This document shows, piece after piece, positions 1 through 12,322 of a stretch of 64,000 nucleotides of DNA. The position numbers and the translations under genes were made by a program. The notes beneath the pieces were generated by a model, which did no database searches, was not told the DNA's origin, and saw only the letters and a list, made by a program, of their open reading frames with translations. How positions within the stretch are numbered: the stretch's first letter is position 1; each line of letters opens with the position of its first letter. The DNA comes from Carnegiea gigantea. Its lineage: Eukaryota > Streptophyta > Magnoliopsida > Caryophyllales > Cactaceae. The stretch lies in contig JAKOGI010001572.1 of the NCBI GenBank assembly GCA_029747015.1, forward strand, positions 62,001-126,000, given 5' to 3'.

Positions 1-958
1 ATTTAAAACAATATGTGAAAATATAATCAAAGAGGAAAATCAAATCAAATTTATAAAATTAAAACTAAATATCAAAATATAATTAAATTTAAACTAAATA
101 TAAAAGTATAACCGAATTAACAAAAACCTAAACTTTAAAAAATAAGCCCCAAAACTCTTATCCACTTACCAACCCTACAATCCCAAACCAAGGTCTGTTT
201 AGGGATGGATAAATAGAGAGTAAAATGGAGTGACAGGAGCACATATGCTCCTCTATTTTTATTTGGAAGGCAAAATGGGAGAGCGAGGAGGAGTAAGGAG
301 GCGTAATACTTACTTGCCATTACTCACTCCTATTTTTCATTAACTCTTATTTACTCTCCCATTCTTATTTACTCTTCACAAAACTACCAAACAAAATTCA
401 CTTCAACTTCATCTCTTTTACTCTCATTTGCTCATACCTGTCTACCTTTCCTCCCAAAATGGATACTATGAAAATTACCCCACCATCTTATTCATCGTAA
501 TAGTCGGACTCTAGTGACCACCAACCCTGGCAATAACATCATCATCAGAATCACCTCCCTTGTCTTTTAATATTCCTTTGTCATAATAGCCAACTGACAC
601 CATTGTCTTCCCCAAAAATGTTCGATCACACTAACAACATCAGCAGTATCTATGCTGCAAGTTATGACAACTATAAACAACAATAATGTAATTGTTAGAA
701 AGCCTAACCTAGATCAAAATGGGATTGGGTGATAAAGGAAGAGAAGAAAGAGAGAGTTGAATTTAGAGAATGTGAGGTACACCAATGGACAAGAGAGGTG
801 TTACAGTACTTAACAGTGGAAGGGCAAAGGGCATGCAATCCGCCATTATTGTAGCATACTGGGAGTCATTAGTATTGCGTTGATGTAAGCTTAGGAGAAA
901 GGAGATTGTTATGGGTCCATATGAAAGAAAAGAACCTAAGGAAGTGGGTATGTGCCTA
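1..958. other. AT-rich flank, no gene seen
   Basis: There is no coding region that I can support. The first 130 bases are almost pure A/T. The rest is low-complexity pyrimidine- or purine-biased sequence with only short chance reading frames. A possible foldback segment at 190-397 is listed separately. The Ty3/gypsy LTR begins at the end of this stretch. Confidence 0.6.
190..397. repeat. possible foldback MITE
   Basis: The left side starts GGTCTGTTTAGGGATGG and runs into AGAGAGTAAAATGG. The right side, read as its complement, starts TTTGTTTGGTAGTTTTG and also runs into AGAGTAAATAAGAATGGGAG. The two arms are therefore loosely complementary around an A/G-rich centre. I could not define a target duplication, so this is only a candidate. 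Confidence 0.3.
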
Positions 959-3094
959 TGTGGTGCTTGTGGCTCCAAGGGTCTAAGTCATTCGTGCCTT
1001 TGGTTAAAGCAAGTCCAAGCTATGCATTATATCTTAGTTTAAAAAGTTATTTTGGGGATGAAAGTCCACGCATTACCAAATCAAAGTTCATCCCAACAAT
1101 TATGATAGCAGTCCAGAGTCTAATCCAAATAGCTTGCCAAAGTCAGTTCCAAACAAAAGTCATTGGTCTACCCAAGCCAGTCACAGACCAAAGTCAGCAG
1201 CTCACCAAAGTTTTTAGTGGTGACTTCCAAACTGCTATTAAGGGTAGTCCAAGGGACATGAATCAATTGTTGATTTCCACCATTAATACTCCATGAGATT
1301 CATCCACTGTTAAACTTCAATTCAAGGCATTCTCACTTGGGAAGCCCAAGCATAAGCATACATTTAATGGCAGAAATCATCAAAGGGGTTGAACTAGCAC
1401 TAAATAAAGCCTAGTCTTTTTATATTTATTCTTTAAGTTTTTGAATGTTTTAGCTGTTTGACCCAAAATTATGATATTTTATGCCCTTTTACTATCTATA
1501 TTTGCTCATAATAAATTATTAGACTAGTGTTTAAAAATAACTTTTTGTTTATTTTGTAGGAATTATGAAATCTAAAAAAAATGCAAAAATAGATCAATTT
1601 GGATGCAAAAGGGGAAGAAAGAAAGGTTTTAGATCAGACTTGAACTAAGGAAGAAAAAGGAGCACACAGAGCCCAATTGACAAGGCCCACTCGCGTGCCC
1701 AATGCCGAGCCCAACCGGAAACCCAGCCTCCCTTTTCTCTTTCTCTTCTCTCCCATGCTGGCCAATTCCTTCTCTTCATGTCCTTGGCCCGACTGAGGCC
1801 TAGTTTGTGGCTTCCTCCTTCTCTCCTTTCTTTTCCCTCAGTTAAGCCGCCTTCCGTCTCTTTCGCTGGGCCTAACCCAGACGCACTCTTCCCTCCCCTC
1901 AGGCCCGTCTGCTCCTTTGTTTCACGTAATCTCCAAGCAAGCAACTCACGTGCTCCATCTTCTTCTTTTGCTCGTGATCAGACCCAGAAAATCGAGTGCC
2001 TGGTTTTTCTTGCTGCTTCATCTTCTTACTCGGTGCATCCATCGCATCCTCTCTCTCCTCCTTCAATCACCGGAATTCATTACTCCATCATTTTATCCGG
2101 CTGTTACTCATTCTCATCATCATCACTTCTCATCAATTGGGGGTTATGAGCACGGAATTAGTGAGGGCTCATGTACGTAGATGAAGAGTAGCGAGAGAAG
2201 AGGCTAAGTTTTTTTTAAAAAAAAGGAAGGACTTAGATGAAGGATCGAAAGGGAACAAAGGGGGAGACAACACGCAGTATAGGGTAGATTAGTCTGGAGT
2301 TTTAATTTTTCAATTTCATATTTTCGTTTCATCTCTATTTTGTTTTTTTTTGTTTCAGATTTAGTATTAGTTCTCAAAAAAATTAATATAATTGAATCTC
2401 GGTTTTTCAATTTTGAACGAAGATTTCGGATTTGCCTTCTGTTTCTGTGAGCAATTGGTTCTATTTCGGCTTTCCATCCTTCCTAGTTCTTAGTTCTGGA
2501 TCTTTGAGCAATTTGGTTTGATTTATTTCTTATCCAATTTTATAAGTACTTGAAATTTTCCCATAATCTAATTTTACAATTCGTTGCAGAGGGCAATAAT
2601 CGTAAGAGTTATAATGAACTACCATATACTGACGGAATCACGACATTAGCTTTAATGCTAAAAGATCAAATGTACTAGTTTAATGCTTAACGTTTCATTT
2701 GACTAAGAGTTAGCCCCTTTCCCGTATAAATTGTAAAATTTTGTAATCCATTCAACATAGAATTGAAAGTAGAAGCGAATTAATGAAAACACAGGTTGCT
2801 TAGCTCGAATAATTCTATCTCTTTATCCAAGTATCCTTGGTAGTGAGTTGAGTAGATCCTTTAGGTAGGTTGAGGATGGTTTGGCCTTTAATCAACTTAA
2901 TGGTGGGTCTCTAGGCTTGATAATGGTTTTTCCTTTACCTAAGTCATATCTTTGTTAGCTTGAACTCTATTTACATACCAAAGTCAGCTTAAACTATTCT
3001 TCAAGTCCACATAAAACCAAAGTCCAATTCACTAATTTTGAAATTTTATTTGAGTCTCTTGGCTTTGAAACTGCCCAGGCTTTAACACACTCCA
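959..3094 (+). repeat. 5' LTR of the Ty3/gypsy element
   Basis: This LTR is about 2.1 kb. Its start is set by alignment to the second LTR (TGTGGTGC here against TGAAGTGC at 4946), and its end by the primer site at 3097. It contains a long pyrimidine-rich stretch at about 1730-2060 that gives chance open frames. The exact last base is uncertain by a few nucleotides (ACACACTCCA just before the primer site). Confidence 0.7.
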
Positions 3095-3096
3095 CT

Positions 3097-3108
3097 TGGT
3101 ATCAGAGC
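3097..3108 (+). other. primer-binding site, tRNA-iMet type
   Basis: The 12-mer TGGTATCAGAGC is the standard complement of the 3' end of initiator tRNA-Met, used to prime minus-strand DNA in many plant LTR retrotransposons. It lies directly after the first LTR, as expected. Confidence 0.88.
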
Positions 3109-3287
3109 AAATTCAGGTATTTCTTGAATCCTTAAGCACAAAGCTACAATATATCCTTGTTCCAAATACATGCCTTCCTACATAAAACTCTTCACTACAT
3201 AAAAAGTCTTCGATTAGTTCAGTTCACCTACCCAAACTTGAGCCTAAGATAATTTCACTTATTAGGGATGTGCTTTATTTTAAAGGA

Positions 3288-3837
3288 GAATTGAATCCAA
3301 TTCTTTACTTGGAGTGGGTTTATGCACTTGAAGAGTGTATAAAGGAAAATGGGTTTCGATGAAGAGAGCTTTAAGGTAGCCCTCTCTAAGATCAAAATGT
3401 ATGCCTACTCTTGGCATGCATACCATGTGGAAGTAAGAGCCGAAGAAAATAGATCCATAATCAAAATTTGGATCAAATTGAAAAGGCAAATGGATAAGAA
3501 ATACCTTGAGGGCTATACTCATTATCTAGACTTAAAAAGAGCAATATTAAGGAGACTTTGATGCAGATAGATCCAAGCAAGGAAGAAGTTGTCCAACACT
3601 AGGAGAAGGATGAGATTCATCTAGAAGTAGATGAAGGACAACTCTTGGATGATTATGAAGTTACTTTGATTTATGTGGAAGACTTCCAATCAGACTTTGA
3701 AGAGAGCTCACATGAGAAAGTCCAACAGTTGATTGTCAACCCTATTGAAGATCAAGTTGATTCCCCTCCTCCTGTTGTTCCCCAAGAATATGAGCTCATA
3801 GAATTTCAAATTCAAATTCAAGCAAAATAGCCTCCTT
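3288..3837 (+). pseudogene. Ty3/gypsy gag remnant
   Basis: The translation resembles the central gag domain of plant gypsy elements: a tryptophan region (LEWVYALEECIKENGFDEE) followed by SIIKIWIKLKRQMDKKYLEG, which corresponds to the conserved segment 'x-TWxxLKxxMxxRFLP'. A second open piece (3645-3830) is acidic, as in the gag linker. Stops separate the pieces and no zinc knuckle is visible. The family assignment is by recalled motif similarity. Confidence 0.6.
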
Positions 3838-4209
3838 CAATTCTTAAGGAAGAAGAGGAAATCCAAGCCTATATATAGGAAAATCCTTTCCAAATGGGTG
3901 ACTTTGAGTTAAATCAGGTTATCAAGGTTGTAATTCATGACAGATATAAGAATACTTATTCTATTGACCTTGAAAAAAAAAAAAAAAACATTTTCCTTGA
4001 TCTTTCACCCTATAAGCAAGTCCGCAAAATTCAACCCCAAGTAATTTAGAAGAGAAACCTTTTCACGAGTGAAATATGGGTTAAAAGAGCTCTTAACAAG
4101 GGGAAGGAAATCTATGCCTTAATCCTGTAAGAGAATGACCAATGTCACTTTGAGTCTACCCTACACCCCAAAATCAAAGCCCTCATCCCCAAGTTCCAGT
4201 ATGTTTTTC

Positions 4210-4440
4210 TAAAGGATCATCCTCTGAGATAACGTTCAATACCTGGGATAGATCACCAAAGTGACCTTGTTTCTAATCCACCATTACCTATCAAAGTTAC
4301 ATTTAGATGGAGTCCTCAAGATACCAAAGTACATTAATAACTAACTGATGAGTTGATAGACAAAGGCTACACGAGGGAAAGCATGATTCATTGTTTAGTT
4401 CTAACTCTTATAGCTCCAAAGGGGCCAATCCGTAAGCTCT
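4210..4440 (+). pseudogene. Ty3/gypsy reverse transcriptase fragment
   Basis: The reading frames show a diverged form of the region just upstream of RT motif 1. One part is 'PGIDHQSDLVSNPPLPIK', matching the conserved 'HxIDLxPGxxxPxxxxYR' block. The next is LTDELIDKGYTRESM, matching 'VDELLxKGxIRxSxSPxAxP'. The fragment stops before the catalytic core, which appears to be deleted. In-frame stops interrupt it. Confidence 0.65.
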
Positions 4441-4554
4441 TGGTTAAAGAGGTTAAGGTGTTAGTCTAGCTGGTAATTTTGGCATCATCATCCTCAAAGA
4501 GCATCTTTATTTGCCAAAGGTAGATGGAGATGTCTATAATGACATCTTAAAGAG

Positions 4555-4860
4555 TGTAACTTGTCATCAAACTAAAGGCTAATTCTTTTAAAGTCTTTAT
4601 TGCTCTTCCCCAATACCTCAAAGACACTGGGAAGATGTCAGTATAGATTTCTGTATTACTCTTCCTAAACTCAAAGAGATCAAGATCCTATAATTGGCCG
4701 AATCACCAAAATAGCTTACTTTGTGCCTTGCCACAAGATTAATGATGCTTCTCATTTCTATTTCAAATAGATCCTTACATTAGGAGGAATCCAAAGTGCT
4801 TTGAAGCAATCCATCAACACATGACACTACACCATCATGTTCATTTCTGATAGGTAATAA
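4555..4860 (+). pseudogene. Ty3/gypsy integrase fragment
   Basis: Short frames match the integrase of chromovirus or Reina-like elements. They show a CHQTKG remnant of the zinc-binding end, then HWEDVSIDFCITLPK (the first catalytic Asp region), then AYFVPCHKINDASHF, and then FISDR (second Asp region). The pieces are in the right order but shifted between frames, so the gene is dead. Confidence 0.7.
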
Positions 4861-4931
4861 AATATTTGTATATGGAGCAATGATTATAAAGCATTTGTTT
4901 CAACCATTAGGATTTAAGGACAAATACTTTT

Positions 4932-4945
4932 AAAGAGGGGGAGTC
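4932..4945 (+). other. polypurine tract of the Ty3/gypsy element
   Basis: An AAAGAGGGGGAG purine run lies immediately before the start of the second LTR at 4946. This is the expected position for the plus-strand DNA primer. Confidence 0.6.
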
Positions 4946-5356
4946 TGAAGTGCGCCACTCAAAGGGTCTAAGCCATCTATGCATTTGGTTAAAGCAAGCC
5001 CAAGCCGTACATCCTATCTTAGCTTAAAAAGTTGTTTTTGGGATGAAAGTTCAAGGATTAGGTAATCAAAGATCATCCCACCAACTTTAATAGCCATCCA
5101 AAGTTAGGTCCAAAGAGCCTTCCAAAGTGAGTTCCAAACCAAAGTCATTGGTTTGTCTAAGCCAATCACATACCAAAGTTAGCTATTTACCAAAGTCTTT
5201 GATGGTGACTTTAAAATTACTATTAAGGGCAGTCCAAGTGGCATGGCTTAATTGTTGATTTTCTCTATTAATACTCCACAAGATTTATCCACTCTTGAGC
5301 TTTAATTCAAGGCATCCAAGTCTTTTCAAGTCCTCCTCACTTGGGAAGTCCAAGCA
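4946..5356 (+). repeat. 3' LTR, cut off by CACTA insertion
   Basis: This aligns with 959-1353 of the 5' LTR through the shared TTGGGAAG(C/T)CCAAGCAT. After that the 5' copy continues AAGCATACATTTAATGG, while this copy passes into GATCACTACTAAA, the terminus of the CACTA element. I did not find the rest of the LTR on the far side of the CACTA element within the window. Confidence 0.65.
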
Positions 5357-5360
5357 TGAT

Positions 5361-5380
5361 CACTACTAAAAAAAAGTGAC
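5361..5380 (+). repeat. CACTA terminal sequence
   Basis: It begins CACTACTAAAAAAAAGTGAC. CACTA elements start with CACTA and duplicate 3 bp at the target. The preceding GAT could be one copy of that duplication, but the partner end is missing and this cannot be confirmed. Confidence 0.6.
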
Positions 5381-6529
5381 TTTTACCAACATAGATATTT
5401 CTATTGCAATAAGTACACAGTTCATTGGTAATACCAACACTTTATTCGTATGTTGTTAGACTGTTGTTAAAAAGATAACAGATATTGTACTCTGTCATAA
5501 CAGATCCTTAATACCAAGAGAAAGCTTCCATTGGTTAATGTCATCATTTCACCAACAGATACATAATATATTGGTGGTGTCATGTGTCGCCATCAGATGC
5601 GTCTGTTGGTAGTAAATCAATTTGTGGCAAAAAGTATTCACCACATATTCCATATGTTAGTGCTTCTTTCATTTTTCCGTATTTTTCAATGTTGTCCGAG
5701 AACATCTATTGGTTCTAATATATACCCGTCAAAAAATAATTTCCATCAGGCTCCAATCTATTGGTATTTCTTCTCTTCCCCACACCTCATGATATTACCA
5801 AGTGAAATATCTATTGAAGAATGGTCCATACATTCAAGTGGGAACTATTTTTTCCGACAAATATATGCATATAAATAGGTTCAAGAGTTTCCCCCAATAG
5901 AAAAATCAACCCAAACAAAAGCACAATTTTCTTTAGAAATTTCCAAAAGTGATATGCGTTCACTGAAAGTTCATAACAAATGCATACATAACTCCAAATA
6001 TATAAGATTGAGATTAAAGTCCAAACCATGGGTGCAAACCCATAAATATTACTTGCTCTGCCTATAAGATAAGCCATGACAAAAGTTAACCACATAACAG
6101 AAGTGGAACTACATTTGATTCATTATTTTGTTCTTTATCAACTTTTTCAGCATGTTCATCTTCAAATGCATGACCATTTTCATTATCTCATCAATGTCAT
6201 CATCTTCCTTAAATGAAGAAAGAATCATCCTCAGAATTCTATTTTAAACAAGCACAATAGAACAAATCTTAAGAAAAGGTAATGGAGAATACTAATAGTC
6301 ATCTAATGACATTCTCTCTTAACAACATGATGTTAAATTAAACATTTAAAATAAACAATAATTATCAAAGACTCTTATAAAAGTCTCTATGCTCATAAAT
6401 CATAATATAATAACATTTTTACTTGTGTAGCTTCTGTGTTCCATCACAAGTTTAGCTTGTACATTTCATCACACGTTTGAACACAACACACTGAAATAGC
6501 CTTATATTTCAACTAATAAAAACTTGATT

Positions 6530-6935
6530 AGGCATATTCCAACTACATAACTAATCAAAAAATAATCAATCAATCTCTCTGTACCTTAACTTTCATTACC
6601 AAAACATATTCAAACCAAAGTAACTAATCACCTAAATATCCAATCACTCTCTCATCACCTTAACTCTTATCACCTATATATATTCCAACCAAAGTAACCG
6701 ATCACCTAAACCACCAATCACTCTTTCATTACCTCATCTCTCACATTATCAAAGACATGATTAAACATATTACAACCAAAGAAATCAACCACCTAAATTA
6801 TTAGTCTCTTATTTCCTACCTCTCAAGTTATCAAATATACACTAAAAAAAATTACAATCAAAATACCTAGTCACCTAAAGCAATCAATCATTCTCCTAAC
6901 TCCCTTTGCTCCTATCATATTATAACATATCCATT
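6530..6935. repeat. degenerate minisatellite inside the CACTA element
   Basis: About five copies of a 75-95 base unit are present, with the core AACCAAAGTAACTAATCACC followed by a run like CCAATCACTCTCTCATCACC. Cores are seen near 6613, 6689, 6773 and 6866, with a more diverged copy before them. Such repeat arrays near CACTA ends are bound by the element's accessory protein in En/Spm. Here that role is inference. Confidence 0.6.
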
Positions 6936-7116
6936 TACCGCAAGAGTTTTTATAATCAATAGAATATAAAAACAACAAAACAATTAAATATCTCATAGGA
7001 ATACCTAGTGCTCCAAAAGCACTTTCACCAAATCAGTGACATATCCAAGTTTATTCTCCAAATTTTCAATCTTCTCTTAATCTTTTTTGCTTTTGCTCGA
7101 TTTTCCTTCTTTCAAT

Positions 7117-8480
7117 TCACTCTTCCTCTAGAGCGCACCTTTAGAGCTTGAACAAGGAACTTTGACCCCAATGCCAAAGGTCTTAGCATAACAATACTTG
7201 TGTTCTCTAATAAGTTTTTTATAAATTTTGTCTCGAGTAGCCTCACAACATGAACCTTCTTCAATGCGGGATAACTCATTTTCAATTGCTTCATGTCATG
7301 TTACTCATTAGTAAAAAGAAATAAAATGAATAAGCAAACTAAAGAAAAATAAACACTCATACCTTTGTCCTAGCTAAAGAAACAACAAGCTTTGTAGCTT
7401 TCTTTGGTGCATGGATCTTCAACCATATTGTAAGCTCATCTATCTTATTGCCTTTTCTGAAAGCTACAATATAAATATGGTATAAATAGGACCTCTTCTT
7501 CAGCACGTACACAGACAAAAGTATTTTTCCTCCATAGTGCAACATTTTCTCGGTGCCCCAATTTTCCATTCCTCGTTTAGTTCTAGCCTAAATGACAAAC
7601 AACAACAACAACAACTACTACTACTACTACTCTCAGAGTAAATTCCACTTTGCTGGGTCTGGGGGGATTAGATGTAGGCAGCCTTATCTCTATATACATG
7701 ACCGCATGTAGAGATATTGTTTCCAATAGATCACATAAAAAATTTTAAGAAAATATTTTGTAGTTGAAAATCAATTGCTGAACAAAGTTAACAAACATAA
7801 GACCTAATTACTTTAAATAACATAAATTAAAATAAATAGCAGATAAGGGATAAGAGACATACGTACCTTGTTTCAAAATAATTATTTTAAAATAATTATT
7901 TCTAGCCTAAATGAATAATGGTCAAATCAAATAAACTTTTACTTATTTCAAAATAATTATGACTTTAAATATTCTTATAGCACAAAATTCCTTTCCCTTG
8001 TCTAATTCTCAAAACTCTACTAACTTAGCCCATGTTTCAGGTGGCAAGTGTTCTGGCCTTTACTAATTGCTTCAGCAGGACTTCTACCATCAAAATGTGC
8101 CACCTTCAACTCACATTTATAACCTCTCCAACAAGCATTCATTTTCTCAATTGCCCATTCATAACACTTTTTTTATGTGGAAAAGTAAAATGAATGCTGC
8201 AAAAAGGATACCAAAAACAGATCCAATGAAGACTGAAAATAAACTTAAAAGTTGTATTTACTTTGAAATCCTTGCATACATGTAAATCTTTTTGGAATAA
8301 TTCTTTAACATTTCATCTATAAGAAGCATACAAAAATATCGAAGTATAGAGGTTCATTTTGAAAGCAATATAATATATATTGACACATATATACCTTCAC
8401 CTCTGCCCACACTGAATCTTTTTTCTTTTGTTTAATTTTCCTCCAATCAATAAAATCAAGTGATAGTCCTCTAAGGTCTC
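7117..8480 (-). pseudogene. second CACTA gene, TNPA/Transposase_24-like remnant
   Basis: Reading the minus strand from 8480 downward, one segment contains DFIDWRKIKQKKKDSVWAEVK. It resembles the conserved 'xxDWRxVPxxxKxxVWxxI' motif of the plant CACTA accessory protein. The next piece, at about 8090-8130, has CWRGYKCELKV, like 'KWRxxKxxLxK'. Further pieces at 7357-7569 and 7117-7294 are basic, without a recognised domain. The family link rests on two short motifs and the genomic position. No continuous frame survives. Confidence 0.45.
7598..7733. repeat. possible SINE fragment
   Basis: A run of CAA and CTA trinucleotides is followed by TGCTGGGTCTGGGGGGATTA, then TGTAGGCAGCCTTATCTC and GTAGAGATATTGTTTCCAA. 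This resembles the 3' part of a widespread plant tRNA-derived SINE (GGGTCTGGGGAGGG, then GCAGCCTTACCCC, then GAGGCTGTTTCCA). Orientation and full extent are not resolved. Confidence 0.45.
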
Positions 8481-10088
8481 GTGTAAAGGCACCCAATCAT
8501 GGCAGATATTTGCCTTTGAGAATTACTTATAGGTTAAAGTTGTCTGTTGACATTTACAAACATAAAGTTCTTCAAGATCTTTATCTTGCTAGGCCCACGA
8601 CCTTTCTGTTCTTGTACTTGGTTACTTGTGTGTGTCTTCTATTTGTACTCTTGTAACTACCTCTAGTTAATGATTCACCATGAATTTTATGATTTTCTTC
8701 ACTTTCTCCCTACTTCAATGAGTTTGATTTGTCCTCAACTATTATCAAAAGCAAGTGAATATTATATATGATAATATAGAAAATAAATGGAAATATAATA
8801 TTAAAAAAGGAATTGGAATAAACATAAAAGTAACATATGCACAAGAAGTATGTCACTTACTTCTAGGGACCTATCCATTGTCTCTGGGCTCTAAGCTCAT
8901 GTCATCATTGTTGACTAGTGAATCAGCATGCTTTGAGAGCTCAATAGATAAAGCTCCATAGATCAAATGGTATGCCTTGGACTACGACGTAAATGTTGTA
9001 AAAGTTAAAAACAGAACATTAGAAAATTATAAATAAATTAATTAAATTAATATATGATCTATTGTACGCCACTTACCATTTGAACATAGTACAAGAGGAG
9101 CATTTCCCACCATCCTATAACTACAGGAAACATTGTTGTTTAGCGTCTTCAAATGTCTTTTCTGTAAATTTCTAGAGTGTTTTGTCACTAAGAGTATAGG
9201 AAGAAATAAATATAATTAAAATTTGCACTCCACTATTACTTCTATATAGACACAATTTCATAGCCTTTTATAAGTTAAGTCCTACCAAAACTTTTATGTA
9301 ACATGAACCATCTAACAATAGCCATTTCCTCGTCACTTTGTTTAATTATTATCCTTTTCTACTCTCTTAGGTAAGTGAAATATTAAGGTAAGAAAGAAAA
9401 GAGGGGTATTTTCCTTTTAATTGAGAATGTTTGTGTTTCCCTTTAATCTTTAATAATACAAAAACTAGCAATTTGTGTAAGACAAAAATTATTTGTGGTA
9501 ATGTGTGCCAGAGAAGATGTTCTCAATGAGAAGAAACAACATCGAACTGAAGTAACTTAACGCAAACTAGGTGTTGAGGCTTGTTTAGTCCTCGGACCTC
9601 ACCTTACAACTTGACTTAGTAGCTGATTTTTCACAGACATCAACATGTGCTTCATTAATAAAGAACATAAGTAACTAAAATAAAAGGTTATTATTACTTT
9701 GAGATTACTATAAAACTATGATTAATTTACGTCCTACCACAAGTTGATCTCTTGTAACCATTTTCTTCTTACCAATCAATTTCATATAGAAGACATAATC
9801 TAAAACAAAAAGAATTAGTATTAATATATAACATCAAACACAAAAACAACAATGTACATAGAACATGAAGCACCAATTTTTACAAATAATTTAATAAATT
9901 GGTGAAAAATAAGAAAGTCATTCTATATACCAAAATGAACCAAAATTGATAAAATAGTCCACAAAAAGTTACATCAAAATCCATGTCTCATCCTTAAATA
10001 AACAAATTATGCTTTTACATAGAAACTAATCATAATCAAAATCATACAATGTCTCATTATCTTCATCACTTTCAGTAATACTATTATT
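8481..10088. other. CACTA interior, no gene resolved
   Basis: This is AT-rich sequence between the second CACTA gene and the transposase tail. Short frames on both strands show nothing I recognise. A run of CACTA-derived intron or 3' transposase sequence is likely from position but not demonstrated. Confidence 0.4.
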
Positions 10089-10335
10089 TTAGTCTATCTC
10101 CACATCGTTGTTCCTTTCAATGGCATAAGCAAAAGGCTCATTTAATATAACTCCCATAATATCTTCTTTGACACCAGTGAGTTCTTCTATATTTATCAAA
10201 ATCGAGTTGTCTACTTGTAAAACTTTCACTTTTAGTATGGCATCATTTTCCAAATCAAAAAGATCTCTTGGCTTAGTAGAATGACTATGTACCAATGTTT
10301 GTCCTTGGATTCTAATACATAAAAGACTTGTACTT
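10089..10335 (-). pseudogene. TNP2-type transposase C-terminal domain (DUF4216-like)
   Basis: The minus-strand frames contain VLYVLESKDKHWYIVI and TKPRDLFDLENDAI. These match the 'QxFYVxDxxxxxWxVVxxxKPRDLFDxxD' segment found near the end of many plant CACTA transposases. A frameshift separates the two halves. It belongs with the transposase pieces at higher coordinates and is not a gene of its own. Confidence 0.6.
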
Positions 10336-10949
10336 CTTAAGATGAAAGGGCAAAAAGTTCACTTGTTTTCAAACATGTTTTAATGTTAACAAGAGTAATC
10401 CATACGCATCTTGTTTTATACCTCTAATAGGATGCACTAAATCATATCAAAATAAGATAACCCTTCGTTCTTAAGGATAGCTCCAAGGATAGCACCACTA
10501 AATTATTTTAGTAAGAATCTCATAATAAGCTATATCTCCCTTATCTGTGAAAGAATTTACAAGAAATGTTGTGTCTTGCTCCTCTTATCGATCTTTTTAA
10601 TTTAATACACCACATGTACCAATTACAAGTAATCTTGTTATTGTCTTTATCCATTTACTTAGAAATTCACCTAAATATTTCAAATCAACAACCATGCACC
10701 AATCACCAGGATGATGCCTAGAAACCTGAAAATGTACAAATTTCGTGAGACTTAGACTCTCTAAAGTTTACATATATAAGCATCGTACATATATTAACAT
10801 ATGTACATTTTTTTCAAACCATTTTAGAAATCTCTTTTCTTGAATCTCACCAATGTTTTCCATTTGAAATTTGGCATTCAGTACCAACAATCTCATAATG
10901 CTCTTTGAAATCATATGAACATGTCTTAAATTATAGAATGGATTTTACG

Positions 10950-11500
10950 AATTTTACAATACCAAATCGAACATTCAAGTCTACTTACTTTGCATAAGTT
11001 TGAACTTCGTCACAGTTAAATAACACAAAACTATGTACTTGGTTAATTAGTGAATGCTTAGGATGAATGACTTTCTTTTTGGATAATGTTCGACGTCTTA
11101 AGGAGAAAATAGTTGGTCCCTTATAACCTTCATCACCATCATCATTATTCCTTGATACCTATTCTCCTTAGTCTCCACATCATATAAATATCTTCCACAA
11201 AATGTCAAACATTCATTTGCTATATATAGTTCAGCAATTAACCCCTCTTGATAGCTTTTATTTCCAACATACAATTTTAATGTCCTCAAGTTCCTATGAA
11301 CATCAAAATCAAATGACATGACTATTATGTTCATTTGTAAATATAAATTGTGGATGTAAAAATGAAAAAATTGGTATACACCTGTCTACGAGGTATATCC
11401 AATGATAAATAACCAGACCTGTAAGCTTTGGTTCATATGGTAAATGGACCATTAAGTGTACCATTATGTCAAAGAAGGAAGGGAAAAAAATGTTTTTCAA
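10950..11500 (-). pseudogene. TNP2-type transposase DUF4218-like domain
   Basis: Two overlapping minus-strand frames carry the conserved order of this domain. FFPSFFDIMVHLMVHLPYEP is followed by YHWIYLVDR, then by RNLRTLKLYVGNKSYQEGLI and ANECLTFCGRYLYDVET. Family members read 'FPPSFFDIMVHLxVHLPxEA', 'RWMYPxER', 'LRTLKxYVRNKAxPEGSIAE', 'ECLTFCSRYL'. A frameshift falls between the parts (about 11320). Confidence 0.75.
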
Positions 11501-11624
11501 ACAACAAAGGGTAACAATGACACAATCATGTACTTCTCAAAATTTTAAGGTGTTGCAACTTTAGAGCAAAGCTATGTAAAGAAGTTGCTAAACTGAATCA
11601 AAACAATCCCCACATTCTTATCTT

Positions 11625-12322
11625 TCATTTGCTTCCAACGAATGGCAATAGCTGTTGCATTATAATATGATGGTCATGACTTTTTAAGCCATAAATTTTA
11701 CCGTTAATGATGCGTCTTTTGATATTTGATGCATAACCATCTAACACTTTCACAAGAGCGAGCAAGCAAATAAATTCCTCCTTTTCTTTCTTGCTTAATG
11801 TGAAGCATGCTGGAGGAATGTATACTTTGTCTCTGTCTTCTGCTGGATGGAGTTCATCCCTAATATTCAGGTCACTTAGGTCAAAACATGATTGCAAAGT
11901 ATTGTTTTCCCCTTAATGTTTAGAAGTATACAAAGTATGTTCTCTTAGATATTTTTTTCTATATGCATAACATTCAAGTTGTGACGTACCAGAAGATGAT
12001 ACCAATAAGGGAGTTTTGAAAAATTTGCTCTTTTTCTTCCAAAGCATCATGACATCCCCCTTCCTTTTGTTTTTCTTTTTAGTCCTGGGATGTTTCCCAA
12101 ATATGACATCAAGTTTGCCCATTTGATTCAACAAATCAGTTCCATACAATAACTGAGGAGGACATTGCACTTTTGTTTCTCCATTAAAAGTCTTCTTACT
12201 ATGGCGAAATTTATGCTCTCCTAACGATGATGACCCATATAACACATTTTTCTACTTCTCTCCAAATAAAGGGAATGTGCGCCAACATTACAATATGGAC
12301 ATGCGTACTTTCCTTTGGTTTC
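11625..12322 (-). pseudogene. TNP2-type transposase, central part downstream of the copia insertion
   Basis: Starting at the copia junction, the minus strand reads KGKYACPYCNVG, a CXXC motif typical of the TNP2 core. It continues through a lysine-rich region with WKKKSKFFKTPLL, to ELHPAEDRDKVYIPPACFTL, and then GLKSHDHHIIMQQLLP. These are hallmark blocks of CACTA transposases. Frameshifts occur near 12240 and 11905. The sequence immediately across the copia element (17341 upward) supplies the preceding residues ending DFPANDNLLGWK. The insertion therefore lies in the coding region. Confidence 0.82.

Larger units (their letters stand above)
959..5356 (+). mobile_element. degraded Ty3/gypsy LTR retrotransposon, 3' LTR truncated
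   Basis: The two LTR starts (959 and 4946) share a block of about 400 bases containing AAGGGTCTAAG, TTGGTTAAAGCAAG and GGGATGAAAGT. A perfect tRNA-iMet primer-binding site follows the first LTR at 3097-3108, and a purine tract precedes the second. Between them are recognisable but broken gag, reverse transcriptase and integrase pieces in Ty3 order. The interior is only about 1.8 kb, so much of pol has been deleted. Homology to the 5' LTR stops at about 5356, where a CACTA transposon begins. There are many stops and the element is not autonomous. The Ty3/gypsy assignment rests on the RT and integrase similarities. Confidence 0.78.

Noticed and set aside
1778..2184. Overlapping plus-strand open frames with Ser/Pro-rich peptides
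   Set aside because: They lie wholly inside the gypsy 5' LTR, in a pyrimidine-rich stretch that opens several frames at once. There is no motif or splice support.
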